This document shows positions 51,502 to 61,099 of a stretch of 64,000 bases of DNA, piece by piece. This DNA is from Candidatus Nanopelagicales bacterium (GTDB taxonomy: Bacteria; Actinomycetota; Actinomycetes; S36-B12; GCA-2699445): NCBI GenBank assembly GCA_037045355.1, contig JBAOHO010000029.1:124001-188000 (forward strand), written 5' to 3'. A model generated the notes under the pieces. It had not been told where the DNA came from and did not search any database. It saw nothing but the letters and a program-made list of their open reading frames with translations. Both the position numbers and the translations under genes were made by a program. The first letter of the stretch is position 1. Every line of letters starts with the position of its first letter.

Positions 51502-51848
51502 CTGAGTCGCCCCCGACCGATCCGAACCCCCGCCGAGCGCCGCCCCCGACCGAGCGGCGGCGCCAGTCGCACCCCCTCCGCACTCAATGCCGTTCGCCCG
51601 CCAAATGGAGGCTGTTGCGTCGGACGCGCGAGTGAGCGTGTGAACGGCCTCCCGAGCGACCCCAGGTCAGACCCCGGACGACAACCCACCCTCGAACCAG
51701 GCCGAGAACTCAGCCGACAACCCGACAACGCGAGAAGCCGAGAAGAAGCCCATGCCGCAGCCAGGACCCACGCCTACCGAGGGCCGATTGCCGTGCTTCC
51801 CGGCGACGCAACTGCAAGAGTGGGGCCATCGAACCGTGAGGAGCATCC
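51502..51848. other. Gap between map and the ROK kinase gene
   Basis: 347 bases with C-rich runs such as CCCCCGACCGA (twice) and a stretch of CCGA/GAGAAG triplets near 51700-51750. I find no gene, RNA or clear terminator in it. The ROK gene start is preceded by GTGAGGAG. Confidence 0.5.
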
Positions 51849-52631
51849 ATGGCCAAGAAGGTCCAGCAGAAGGTCGTCAGCGCCACATGGCCCAAGAACG
51901 TCACCACCTTGGGCATCGATATCGGGGGCTCCGGAGTCAAGGCGTCGGTCTTGGACCAGGACGGCCAGATGATCACCGAGCGGGTCCGGCAGGACACTCC
52001 CTACCCCTGTCCTCCCCCCACCCTGGTGGCGACCATCGAAGAGGTCGTATCGAACCTGCCCAAAGCCAATCGCGTCTCGGTTGGTTTCCCCGGACTCGTT
52101 CGCGGCGGCAAGGTCATCCATGTGCCGTCGCTGTCCCGGCTCGAGTACGGCGGTCCTCAGGACTCCGCCATGGCGGAGCGCTGGCGTGGGTTCGATCTGG
52201 CTGGGGCGCTGTCCGAGAAGTTCGGCCTGCCCACGAAGGTCGTCAATGATGCCGACATGCAGGGATGCGCCGTCGCGCAAGGCGAGGGCTTCGAGTTCGT
52301 CATGACCCTGGGCACCGGGGTCGGCACGGCCCTGTTCAGCGACGGCAAGCTGCTCGATCACCTCGAGTTGTCGCACGGCCCCTTCCAGAAGTCGACCTTC
52401 GATCTCGTCCTCGGAAACGCGGGGCGCAAGTCGATGGGCAAGAAGAAGTGGCGCAAGTTGGTCCTCGAGGCCATCCACTGGTTCGACGAGATGCTGTTCT
52501 TCGACACCATCTACGTCGGTGGAGGCAATGCGAAACACCTTGATGCCGCCACCCTCCCGGCCAAGGCGCAGGTCGTCCCTAACTCCGCCGGTATCACAGG
52601 TGGGGTACGAGTGTGGGATCTGGCCCCCTGA
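51849..52631 (+). CDS. ppgK: ROK-family polyphosphate glucokinase
   Basis: Phosphorylates glucose with polyphosphate or ATP. 260 residues with the phosphate-binding LGIDIGGSGVKASVLD, KVVNDADMQGCAVAQGEG carrying the catalytic aspartate, and VMTLGTGVGTALFSDG. The length and FPGLVRGGKV are PpgK-like, but the ROK zinc-binding GHxxxxxxxxxCxCG motif is absent, as in PpgK. Phosphate donor is inferred from similarity. The fdhF-like gene starts three bases after its stop. Confidence 0.85.
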   Translation: MAKKVQQKVVSATWPKNVTTLGIDIGGSGVKASVLDQDGQMITERVRQDTPYPCPPPTLVATIEEVVSNLPKANRVSVGFPGLVRGGKVIHVPSLSRLEYGGPQDSAMAERWRGFDLAGALSEKFGLPTKVVNDADMQGCAVAQGEGFEFVMTLGTGVGTALFSDGKLLDHLELSHGPFQKSTFDLVLGNAGRKSMGKKKWRKLVLEAIHWFDEMLFFDTIYVGGGNAKHLDAATLPAKAQVVPNSAGITGGVRVWDLAP

Positions 52632-52634
52632 CCA

Positions 52635-54832
52635 GTGGCGGAACCTGAGGTCGATGCGGCGGGAGGTCTGCCCGCAATCCGCTACGTCCTCGACAAGGCT
52701 CGCGGCACGGGCCGTCCCCTCGAGGTGCTGGCGCGTGTTCGATCGGGCAACACGTGCAAGACGTGCGCGTTGGGCATGGGCGGCGACCTCGGTGGCATGG
52801 TCAACGAAGTCGGTCACTTCCCGGAGGTCTGCAAGAAATCGGTCCAAGCCCAAGCGGGTGACATGGCCCCGCCGATCCCCGAGGAGTTCTTCGCCCGTAC
52901 CGACATCTCCGATCTGGAGCGGCTGACGAGTCGGCGAGGCGGAGACGTCTCGGTCGTCTTGCCTTTCCGATTGCCATCGGACCGGGGGATCGGACGTTCC
53001 GTCGGATGTCGTGGTCGGTTGCGCTGCAAGCCGCAGGGGACCGCGCTGAAGAGCACCGACGCCCGATCGAAGCTTCTTCTACCTGAGCGGCCGTTCCAGC
53101 AACGAAGCGGCCTTCCTGACGCAGTTGGTGGCGCGAGCGTTCGGAACCAACAATGTCCACAACTGCTCGTACTACTGCCACAACGCCTCATCCGTGGCAC
53201 TGGCCCAGGTGTACGGATCCGGGACCTCGTCGGTCGATCTCACCGACTTGAGCCGCACCGACTTGGCGGTTGTGATCGGCGCCAATCCGGCCAGCAACCA
53301 CCCCCGACTGATCACCCAACTCATTCGTTTGCGCGAACGAGGCGGACGGGTGATCGTGATCAACCCGCTGTCTGAGCTGGGGTTGCGCCGGTTCCGGCTC
53401 CCATCGGATGCCCGCAGCCTCGTGGCCGGTTCAACCGTCAGTGATCTGTATGTGCAGCCGCGGGTCGGCGGCGATGTACATCTGCTGACAGCAGTGTTGA
53501 AACGGCTGATCGAGTTGGACGGGCTCGATCATGACTTCATCCAACGACACACCCGCAACTGGGACGCCGCGCTCGACCATGTCAGACGAACACCCTGGGA
53601 GGATCTCCTGACGGGCTGTGGACTGACACGCAGCGATATTGATCGCTGTGCGGATCTGATCGCCGGGGCCGAGTCCGGAATCCTGATGTGGGCGATGGGT
53701 CTGACTCATCATGCACACGGAACTGACAACATCCTCGCGTTGGCCAATCTGGCTCTGGCTCGCGGCTGGCTGGGACGACCGGGCGCGGGGCTGCTGCCCA
53801 TCCGCGGCCACTCGAATGTCCAAGGCGTCGGTTCGATGGGCGTCTCTCCCCTTCTGAAGAAGGAGTTCAGCACCCGACTGGAACACTTGTACGGGATCGA
53901 CCCTCGGAATGCCCCCCGGCCAGGACACCTACGCGTCCATGACGGCAGCGCACGCCGGCGACATCGACGCGTGTGTGTTGTTGGGCGGCAATCTCTGGGG
54001 GAGCAACCCGGACTCGGGCTGGGCCACGCAGGCGCTGCGCCAGATCCCGTTCAGTCTGTCCATCACCACCAAACTCAACCCCGGGCACTTCCGCGGACGA
54101 GGCCAGGCGGCAATCATCGTCCCGGCGCTCACGCGTGACGAAGAAGCGAGAACCCACCACCCAGGAGTCCATGTTCAACTACGTGCGGTTCTCATGCGGA
54201 GGCACACCGATGGTCGCCGGTGAGATGCGTTCTGAGGTTGACATCATCGCGGGGTTGGCCGAGCAGATTCTGCCTCCCGATCGTTTCGAGTGGTCTGCGC
54301 TTCGCTCGCACGAGGCACTGCGGCGGGCGATCTCTCAGGTCGTCCCGGGTTACCAGGACATCCATCGGCCGGGGCTGCGCCGATCGCAGCGTCGCGAGTT
54401 CTCCGTCGCTGGGCGGGTCCAGCACTCCCCCGAGTTCCCGACGCAGAGACGGGCGAGCGCACGTTCCACGCGGTCGCATTGCCCGACGTCACCGCAGACC
54501 CGGACCAGTTGATCCTCATGACCGTACGCTCCGAGGGGCAGTTCAACACCGTGGTGTACGACGACGAGGACCTCTACCGCGGTAACACCGCCCGCGATGT
54601 CGTGATGATCAGCGCGGCCGATGCACAGCGCTGGGGCGTGGTGGAGGGCGATCGCGTGCTGGTCAGCAGCTCTTGCGGCTCGATGTCCGCCAGCGTGGCG
54701 ATCACTGGGATCAGCGTCGGTTCCGCGGCCATGTACTACCCCGAAGCCAACGTCCTGGTGCCCCAGGTCTTGGACCCGCAGTCTCACACCCCCGCCTTCA
54801 AGTCCGTGCCGGTGCGCTTGACCCGCGCCTGA
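52635..54832 (+). CDS. FdhF/YdeP-family molybdopterin oxidoreductase, broken by about five frame changes
   Basis: Formate dehydrogenase alpha-like protein of about 730 residues once frames are joined. Pieces in order: RSGNTCKTCALGMGGDLGGM with a cluster-type CxxC (52740 on), FRRMSWSVALQAAGDRAEE (about 53000), FFYLSGRSSNEAAFLTQLVA to NNVHNCSYYCHNASSV and ANPASNHPRL (53080-53910), TYASMTAAHAGDIDACVLLGG (53910-54150), MFNYVRFSCGGTPMVAGEMRSE (to 54440), ERTFHAVALPDV to the end. All conserved cofactor and substrate regions are recognisable. Frame changes near 52960, 53075, 53910, 54150 and 54440. GTG start three bases after ppgK. Formate as substrate is uncertain for this family. Confidence 0.75.
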
Positions 54833-54873
54833 CAGGTCTGGTGCGGGTGGTTCCGCCCACTACAGTGGACGTG

Positions 54874-55241
54874 GACGAGTCGGTCGGACGGTCGCGGTGG
54901 TACGCCACCGAGGAAAGTCCGGACTCCACACGGCAGGGTGGTGGCCAACAGCCACCCGGGGTGACCCGCGGGACAGTGCCACAGAAAGCAGACCGCCGCT
55001 GCGAAGCGGTAAGGGTGAAACGGTGGTGTAAGAGACCACCAGCGGCCGGGGTGACCCGGTCGGCTCGGCAAACCCCACCCGGAGCAAGGTCAAGAGGGCG
55101 CTTCGGCGCCTGCGCGGACGTTCGAGAGTTGCCCGCTCGAGTCCGCGGGTGGACCGCACCAGGCCGGCGGCAACGCCGGTCGCAGATGGATGGCCGTCGG
55201 CGTGCAAGCGTCACAGAATCCGGCTTACAGACCGACTCGTC
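54874..55241 (+). ncRNA. rnpB: RNase P RNA, bacterial type A
   Basis: Catalytic RNA that trims tRNA 5' ends. The 5' core GAGGAAAGTCCGGACTCC and the 3' core ACAGAATCCGGCTTACAG are both present in correct order about 310 bases apart. GACGAGTCGGTC at 54874 pairs with GACCGACTCGTC ending at 55241 as helix P1, which sets the ends. Internal GGGTGAAACGGTGGTGTAAGAGACCACC is also typical. Confidence 0.96.
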
Positions 55242-55325
55242 CCCAATCCCCTTCGTTCGAGCGTGAATCTGCGCTGTTGGTGGCTCGTCGTCCCCCGTCG
55301 TCCCCCACGGCCCGGGCGAGCTGCG

Positions 55326-56888
55326 CTACGGATTCTTCAGCCGATAGGCGTGAATCACAGGGAACTGTTCACCGTCACCTTGGAACCCATTGAGGACCTC
55401 CACGTAAAGGGTGTGGGAGACGCGGTCATACGCAGCGCCGGCGACACGACGAACTGCTCCGGTGGAAGCGTCCTGCCCCTCACCGGTGGCCGGATAATCA
55501 ACGGCCGAGATCTCTGCGGGGTCAACCTGCCAGGGTTGCCGGTTTCCCAGCGCCACGTCTGCAAGGTCCTGCGGGTCGTAGATGTACCAGTAGGGACGGT
55601 GATCGTCCGCCTGAAGTCCGCCGAACTCGTACGCGATCCGTCCCGTATTCAGTTCCGCGAAGTACAGCACACCGTGCCGCGACGGTTCGTCGATCCACAC
55701 CGCGCCCCCCTCGATCGAGTCGCCGGGGGCCCAGTAGCCGCGCGAGTCCGGCCCCCGCCCCCAGTCCAGGTTCGCGGCAATCGAGTAGTTCGTCGGCCGT
55801 AGGGCCCACTGGTCGGATTGGGCCACCGGTACGGGGTGAGCCAGCAACGGCACGGGGTCGACGAGTTCTGCCTCTCCTGGTTCGGTGGTCGCAAAGAGAG
55901 TGGGGCCCATGCTCCCCGGCCCGATGATCGAGAAGTACCCGCCGAACCCGATCCCGAGGGTGCGCCCGCCGATGTAGGTGTCGGCGAACCACTGAGGGAT
56001 TCGAAGCACCCCACCTCGAACCCGCTGAGCGTGCGCGTTCTCGGGATCCGATGTCACCCAGGGACCAAGCGAGCGCGTCGAACTTGCGTCTGAGAAGACT
56101 GTGGCGCCGAGGAAGTGGTCGTTCGATGTGTCGGCGTTGTACACGTCACCGAAGCTCCAGTAGAGACGATGGCTCTGGTCATCGAAGAACAGACCGTGAG
56201 TCCAGGTGCTTCCGTCGAACGGCTCCGGAGCGTCTCCGAGATGTTTGCGCCCCCCGTAGAGGTCGCATGGTTCCGCTGCGACAGTTGCCGTGGGCCAGGT
56301 GCTGGGATCTGTGCCGACCCCCGGAAAGGCAACCTCGTAGACGAGGCTTCCGCTGTAGACGTGCACCGCCGAGAAGAAGCGCAGTTCAGATCCGACCCGC
56401 CGAATGGCTATTCCACTGCTGCTGTAGGCGGTGGTCCACCCGCATGCGTGCTCGGGAAGCCGGAAGGCACCGAGGTAGTCGAAGTCCGAATACGACAGCA
56501 CTTCGCGGGCAGGCGGGACTGCCACCGGATTGTCCGGCGCTGGAACCACGGGTGGTTCGGGCGTTGGAGGGAGCAGCCTGGCCCTCGGGCTGGGCGGACC
56601 GAGGCGATTGCCGGTGGCGAGGCGGAATCGAACCCAAGCCCCTCTCCCTCCGCCTGGCGGTAGAAGGGCCAGCATTCTGTCCGGGACCCGCACCCGCACG
56701 CCGTTGTTGACAGGCCGCGTGCGAATCACTGCCGTTCCGAAGCGACTGACACCTCGGACTCGCACCTTGACTTCCGTGAGGCAGCCGGGGCCGAGTGCGC
56801 ATCCGGACCAAGTCCCCCACGCGAAATCGACCGGGGTGAAGCGACACGATGGCTGGAGAGTTCCGCTTGGTGGCCATGGAGTCACCAA
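55326..56888 (-). CDS. Secreted protein of unknown function (main part)
   Basis: About 520 residues. The N-terminal 90 have an Ig-like character with a disulfide-prone CRFTPVDFAWGTWSGCALGPGCLTEV; a proline linker follows; then about 390 residues starting YLGAFRLPEHACGW with RFFSAVHVYSGSLVYEVAFPG, WTHGLFFDDQSHRLYWSFGD and HGVLYFAELNTGRIAYEFGG, which look like repeated beta-propeller blades. No catalytic motif. The signal peptide lies upstream in another frame (to 57123), with one extra base near 56880-56940. Confidence 0.7.
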   Translation of the reverse strand: MVTPWPPSGTLQPSCRFTPVDFAWGTWSGCALGPGCLTEVKVRVRGVSRFGTAVIRTRPVNNGVRVRVPDRMLALLPPGGGRGAWVRFRLATGNRLGPPSPRARLLPPTPEPPVVPAPDNPVAVPPAREVLSYSDFDYLGAFRLPEHACGWTTAYSSSGIAIRRVGSELRFFSAVHVYSGSLVYEVAFPGVGTDPSTWPTATVAAEPCDLYGGRKHLGDAPEPFDGSTWTHGLFFDDQSHRLYWSFGDVYNADTSNDHFLGATVFSDASSTRSLGPWVTSDPENAHAQRVRGGVLRIPQWFADTYIGGRTLGIGFGGYFSIIGPGSMGPTLFATTEPGEAELVDPVPLLAHPVPVAQSDQWALRPTNYSIAANLDWGRGPDSRGYWAPGDSIEGGAVWIDEPSRHGVLYFAELNTGRIAYEFGGLQADDHRPYWYIYDPQDLADVALGNRQPWQVDPAEISAVDYPATGEGQDASTGAVRRVAGAAYDRVSHTLYVEVLNGFQGDGEQFPVIHAYRLKNP

Positions 56889-57123
56889 CTCCCGGGGCGG
56901 CGGCCCGGGGTCGATCCGGCGAAGGGCTGCTCGTCCCTACCCCCGCACGGGCGACTGGATCGCCTTCGAGTGCACCTGTTGGTGTCACCACCAGCATCGA
57001 CGCGACCAGCGTCCCAGCAGCGACCACCAGCATCTTCGACCCAAACGCAAGCCCTCCCGGCCGATCGCCCGGGGAGCGACGTGCACCCTGCGGTCGGCTC
57101 GAGGCTCGATCTGTGTCGGCCAT
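56889..57123 (-). CDS. Signal peptide and N-terminus of the secreted unknown (frameshifted)
   Basis: From ATG 57123 (GGTGGAG upstream): MADTDRASSRPQGARRSPGD, then a hydrophobic segment MLVVAAGTLVASMLVVTPTGA as export signal and a proline-rich linker (SPSPDRPRAAAP). In this frame it would run on into arginine-rich nonsense to 56386. Joining to the main part by dropping one base gives about 599 codons in total. Confidence 0.6.
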
Positions 57124-57462
57124 CATCTCCACCGCCTTCTCGGCGACCAGGACCCCACGACCCATAGATCGGCGTTCGCTGCACACCATCGCTCATGCAC
57201 CGTGGCGCTCATGCACCGTGCGCCTGACTTGTCGCAGTGCCCCTCGTGGTCAGCAACTGGCAGCCCCGGGACCCCTACTTCACTCTACGTAGTTGTGTGG
57301 TGACAGTCGACTCGGATTCACGCAGCGAAAATCGCAGAGGGCGCAGTCGTCTCCGACGCACCTGCCACTTCGTGGGCGACGCAGGTCGCGTCCCACCACG
57401 GCCGGATCGCCCGTGCCGGGAGGCGTCAGGGGCTACTCTGACCAACACGCACATTCTGCGTC
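57124..57462. other. Divergent gap between secreted unknown and PAS-GGDEF gene
   Basis: 339 bases holding the promoters of both genes. CTACGTAG at 57284-57291 is a small palindrome. No gene or RNA could be supported; open frames here encode arginine-rich nonsense. Confidence 0.5.
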
Positions 57463-57792
57463 TTGTCAAGGGGGTGTCTCGTCTCAACTCCTCAAGCGGT
57501 CCCCTCCTCCGCTGCGGAGGCTGCCTGCGCTTGGACTGAACTGTGGGCCGGTATCGGCTCCGACGTACTAGCAGTCGGAAGCGTGACCGGGACGATCGAG
57601 TGGATCTCGGAGTCGGTGACGAGGGTGCTGGGCTGGCCGGTGGCTGACATGCTCGCCCACCCGCTCCTCGAATTCGTACATCCTGACGACGTGGCTACCG
57701 TCAAAGAGGCTCAGTCGAGACTGACGCAGGCGGGCCACGCAACGGTTGAGATGCGCCTTCGAGCCCGGGAGAGCTGGGTACCGGTGGGTTAG
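57463..57792 (+). CDS. Multi-PAS diguanylate cyclase, N-terminal PAS fragment
   Basis: First PAS domain of the sensor: VTGTIEWISESVTRVLGWPVADMLAHP and FVHPDDVATVKEAQSRL are typical. The frame ends at 57792 after RARESWVPVG, whereas the next frame reads YRWVSSSARVRADEQG, the normal end of a PAS domain. One extra base near 57775 explains it. TTG start at 57463 is uncertain; no clear ribosome binding site. Confidence 0.7.
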   Translation: MSRGCLVSTPQAVPSSAAEAACAWTELWAGIGSDVLAVGSVTGTIEWISESVTRVLGWPVADMLAHPLLEFVHPDDVATVKEAQSRLTQAGHATVEMRLRARESWVPVG

Positions 57793-60007
57793 CAGCAGCG
57801 CTCGCGTGAGAGCCGATGAACAGGGAACAGCCATCGGATGGATCGCGTCGTGGCGTGACGTCGGTGCCGAGTACAACGCACAGTGGGTGGCCGAGTCTCG
57901 CACCAGACTGCGGGTCGCCACTCTGCAGTCGATGCTGGATCCCCACGTTTTGTTGCAGGCAGTGAGAGACGACTCAGGCAAGGTGGTCGATTTCGCTTAC
58001 GTCGAGGCCAACGAAGCCGCTTGCGCCTACAACCGGGTCGAGCGCCAGGAGTTGATCGGGTCCACGGTCATGGGGTTGTTGCCCGCCCATCAGGCAACGG
58101 GACTGTTGGACCAGTACATCCGCGTGGTGAACACCGGGGTTCCGTTGGTTTTGGACGATTTCGTGTATCCCCACGAAATCATGGCCGAGCCCCGTCACTT
58201 CGACATCCGCGGCGTGAAGGTGGGCGATGCGATCTCTCTCACATGGCGTGATGTCACCGATAGGGCAGAACAGGCCGCCAGGATCGCCGCGTCGGAGGCT
58301 CGCTATCGCCTACTCGCGGAGGCATCGGTGGACGTCGTCGTCACACTGGATTCGGATGGGGCATTGACCTACGTGTCGCCGGCAGTGCGGGACCTTCTCG
58401 GCTGGGATCCTGGAGAACTCATCGGTACGACGATGCTGACCAAGGTGCACCCCGACGACCTCGCCCTGGTCGCGGACGCGCAACAGCGGATGCACTCGTC
58501 GGAAACGGGGCAGGGTCAGGTCATCGCGCGAGTGCGCTGTGCGGATGGGTCCTACCGGTGCGTGGGCGGTGTGGCCCGAGAGCTGCGGGCCGAGGATGGA
58601 ACGCCGACCGGTGTCGTCGCGACGTGGCGAGACGTCACCGCCGAGGTTGAGGCTCAACGAGCATTGGCGAAGTCGGAGAGGCACTACCGCCTTCTGGCGG
58701 AGAACGCTTCCGACCTGGTGGCGTTGGACGCCATGGATGCAGTCGTGGGCTGGGTTTCTCCCTCGATCGAGCGGCTCGGGTACCTTCCCCGTGACGTTCT
58801 CGGCCAACCGTTCACTAGTTTCGTCCACCCCGACGACTGGGTGATCCTGCGTCGCGCCGGGGAACAGACTGCACGTGGGGAGTCGGTCACGGTTGAACTG
58901 CGAATCCGACGCAATGACGGCAAATACCGCTGGTTCCGGGGCCGGACGAATCCCATCACTGATGACACCGGGGCCGTGACGGCCCGAGTGTCCGGCTGGC
59001 AGGACATCGACGACGAGCGAAACACCCGCCAGGCGCTGGCGAGCAGCGAAGAGCGATTCCGAACGGCCATGCAGTCCGCTCCCGCCGGTATGGCGCTCAT
59101 GAGCCTGCAACGCTCGTTCACCGAGGTAAACCCGGCTCTGTGCCGCATCCTGGGCGCGGAGCCCGATTGGCTCCTTGGCCGTGGTGTCGTCGATGTCCTG
59201 ACTGAGGCCGACGCCGAACTGGACCGCCGCATGCGAGACCACCTGCTCGCAGGCGCGGAAGGCTTCGCTGGCCCGGAGACCCTCGCAGGAGCTGAGAGCC
59301 TCACCGCACGGGACAACTTCGTGTCGTGGGAGCATCAGATGCTGCGCTCGGATGGCAGGCACATCTGGGTGGAGCAGTCGATCGGCGTGCTCCACGACTC
59401 GAGCGGAGAGGTCACGTCGTTCGTCTGCCAGTTCGTCGACGTCACGCAAGCTCGTCAGGCCCGTGAGCAACTTCAGTTCTTGGCCACTCACGACCCCCTC
59501 ACCAATCTGGTCAATCGGCGTGAACTCATCACAGAGATCGATGAGCGCCTCACCCACGAACCTCGAGCGGGCGTGAACGTCGCCGTTCTGTTCATCGATG
59601 TCGACGGCTTGAAATCGATCAACGACACCTACGGCCATCTCGTCGGGGACGGGGTCATTGCCACCGTCGCCCAGCGACTGCGCCGCTCGGTGCGTCACGC
59701 TGACGTCGTGGCCCGCATGGGGGGAGACGAGTTCGTCATCGTCTTGACCGCAATCACGACCCTGGATGACGCGGGCCGGGTCGCCGCCAAGATCCATGCC
59801 CAGTTCAATGCGCCGATCCACACCGGTGACCACACGATCCCCATCACACTCAGCATCGGGCTGACGCTGATCGCTCCCGGCGATAACGCCGACACCGCTC
59901 TCACACGAGCAGACACCGCTCTCTATCAGGCCAAGAATGAGGGACGGAACCGCACCGTGGTCGACCGCCAGCCGGCCAGTGCAGCCGGGGAATCAGACCC
60001 GCGTTGA
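57746..60007 (+). CDS. Multi-PAS diguanylate cyclase, main part
   Basis: In register from about 57775. After the end of PAS1 come PAS2 (LQSMLDPHVLLQAVRDDSGK), PAS3 (YRLLAEASVDVVVTLDSDGALTYVSPAV), PAS4 (YRLLAENASDLVALDAMDAVVGWVSPSI) and PAS5 (FRTAMQSAPAGMALMSLQRSF), then a GGDEF domain with THDPLTNLVNRREL, DVDGLKSINDTYGH and MGGDEFVIVL. RHAD five residues before GGDEF is a product-inhibition I-site. No membrane segment and no EAL, so a cytoplasmic sensor making cyclic di-GMP. The ligand of the PAS domains is not visible. Confidence 0.9.
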   Translation: MRCAFEPGRAGYRWVSSSARVRADEQGTAIGWIASWRDVGAEYNAQWVAESRTRLRVATLQSMLDPHVLLQAVRDDSGKVVDFAYVEANEAACAYNRVERQELIGSTVMGLLPAHQATGLLDQYIRVVNTGVPLVLDDFVYPHEIMAEPRHFDIRGVKVGDAISLTWRDVTDRAEQAARIAASEARYRLLAEASVDVVVTLDSDGALTYVSPAVRDLLGWDPGELIGTTMLTKVHPDDLALVADAQQRMHSSETGQGQVIARVRCADGSYRCVGGVARELRAEDGTPTGVVATWRDVTAEVEAQRALAKSERHYRLLAENASDLVALDAMDAVVGWVSPSIERLGYLPRDVLGQPFTSFVHPDDWVILRRAGEQTARGESVTVELRIRRNDGKYRWFRGRTNPITDDTGAVTARVSGWQDIDDERNTRQALASSEERFRTAMQSAPAGMALMSLQRSFTEVNPALCRILGAEPDWLLGRGVVDVLTEADAELDRRMRDHLLAGAEGFAGPETLAGAESLTARDNFVSWEHQMLRSDGRHIWVEQSIGVLHDSSGEVTSFVCQFVDVTQARQAREQLQFLATHDPLTNLVNRRELITEIDERLTHEPRAGVNVAVLFIDVDGLKSINDTYGHLVGDGVIATVAQRLRRSVRHADVVARMGGDEFVIVLTAITTLDDAGRVAAKIHAQFNAPIHTGDHTIPITLSIGLTLIAPGDNADTALTRADTALYQAKNEGRNRTVVDRQPASAAGESDPR

Positions 60008-60080
60008 GCCACTACTCGGCGATGCGCGGCCAGCAGTGGTCGATGAGGCGCTGTTGACCGACCGGACCCGCCTCGAAGAC

Positions 60081-60965
60081 CTATGCCGCGTTCGGTCTGG
60101 AGGGCTGGGCCGCCTCTTCGTCGGGGATGCGGTCCGTCAGCGTCGGACCTAACTTGGCAGCCACCAACCACAGCCAAAGCAGCATGCCCACGTGCAGTAC
60201 GTCGTTCTCGGAGAAGTAGAAACCGGCACCGTCGTTCCACAACAGCTGGGTGATGCCGGCGGCGTAGTAGGCGAAGTACGCCACCTGCACGACGACGAGC
60301 AGCACGGCTGCCCACAGGATCCACTTCTCCGCCTCTCCGTGATGTAGGCGGAGTCGCCTGGCGGCCACCGCGATGACGATGATGATGCCCGGCAACGCGA
60401 AAAGCATGAGGACCTCGAACGACAGCAGGACCTTGCTCGGGATCATCACCCCAGCGATCGCGACCACGCAGTACACCAGTGCGTTCAGGATCGCGTAGCC
60501 GATCAGTGCCCGCCGGGCACCACCGAGGGTGCAGACGAACGCGACAGCGATGAGCATCGCGCTCACGCTCCACGCCTGCGTGACGCTATAGCCGACTTCG
60601 AAGCCGTTGGTGTAGCGGCAGAACTCCTGGCCCGCGCACTTCAGTTCGTAGCTGAAGGCTTGGTAACTGACGCCGGCCTGCGCTGCTCCAAGGCCACCGA
60701 GGACAAGCGCGACCCCCAGCCACAGCCGAGACCGTTGTGAGCGCCGACTGACGAGGAAGTACACCCCGACACCGACCCAGAGCGCCGCCAACGCGAATAC
60801 CAGGAACGTGCCCAACGGCTCGTTGAGGATCGTGTCGCCCACCTGGACGCACGGCCGGTCCTCGCACCACTGCTGCGGTGTGATCGGTGGGTCGTAGCTC
60901 AGCTCATCCAGCCGACCACAACCGGCCAGAAGAGGGAGCCCCAGGAGCAGTCCGAGTCGATGCAT
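60081..60965 (-). CDS. Polytopic membrane lipoprotein of unknown function
   Basis: 294 residues from ATG 60965, whose signal ends in the lipobox LLAGC. A short external loop with two cysteine pairs (QWCEDRPCVQ and later KCAGQEFCRY) is followed by about seven membrane segments. The C-terminus is cytoplasmic or external and acidic. A lipid-anchored N-terminus on a seven-segment protein is uncommon. I do not recognise the family. The frame is open to 61013, but the lipobox decides the start. Confidence 0.7.
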   Translation of the reverse strand: MHRLGLLLGLPLLAGCGRLDELSYDPPITPQQWCEDRPCVQVGDTILNEPLGTFLVFALAALWVGVGVYFLVSRRSQRSRLWLGVALVLGGLGAAQAGVSYQAFSYELKCAGQEFCRYTNGFEVGYSVTQAWSVSAMLIAVAFVCTLGGARRALIGYAILNALVYCVVAIAGVMIPSKVLLSFEVLMLFALPGIIIVIAVAARRLRLHHGEAEKWILWAAVLLVVVQVAYFAYYAAGITQLLWNDGAGFYFSENDVLHVGMLLWLWLVAAKLGPTLTDRIPDEEAAQPSRPNAA

Positions 60966-61099
60966 CTTCACAGGTGCGATCCTGCCGCACGACTGATCGC
61001 GTTGTCGGAGCAAACGGGGACGCTTCGTGCTGCAGAAATGGCCGGCAGCCGAATGCCAACGGGCAAACCACTTCCTTGGACTGCGACGGGGGGAAACCG

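Noticed and set aside
52635..54832. Programmed frameshifting in the fdhF-like gene
   Set aside because: About five changes in both directions without shared slippery sequences; errors or decay are simpler.
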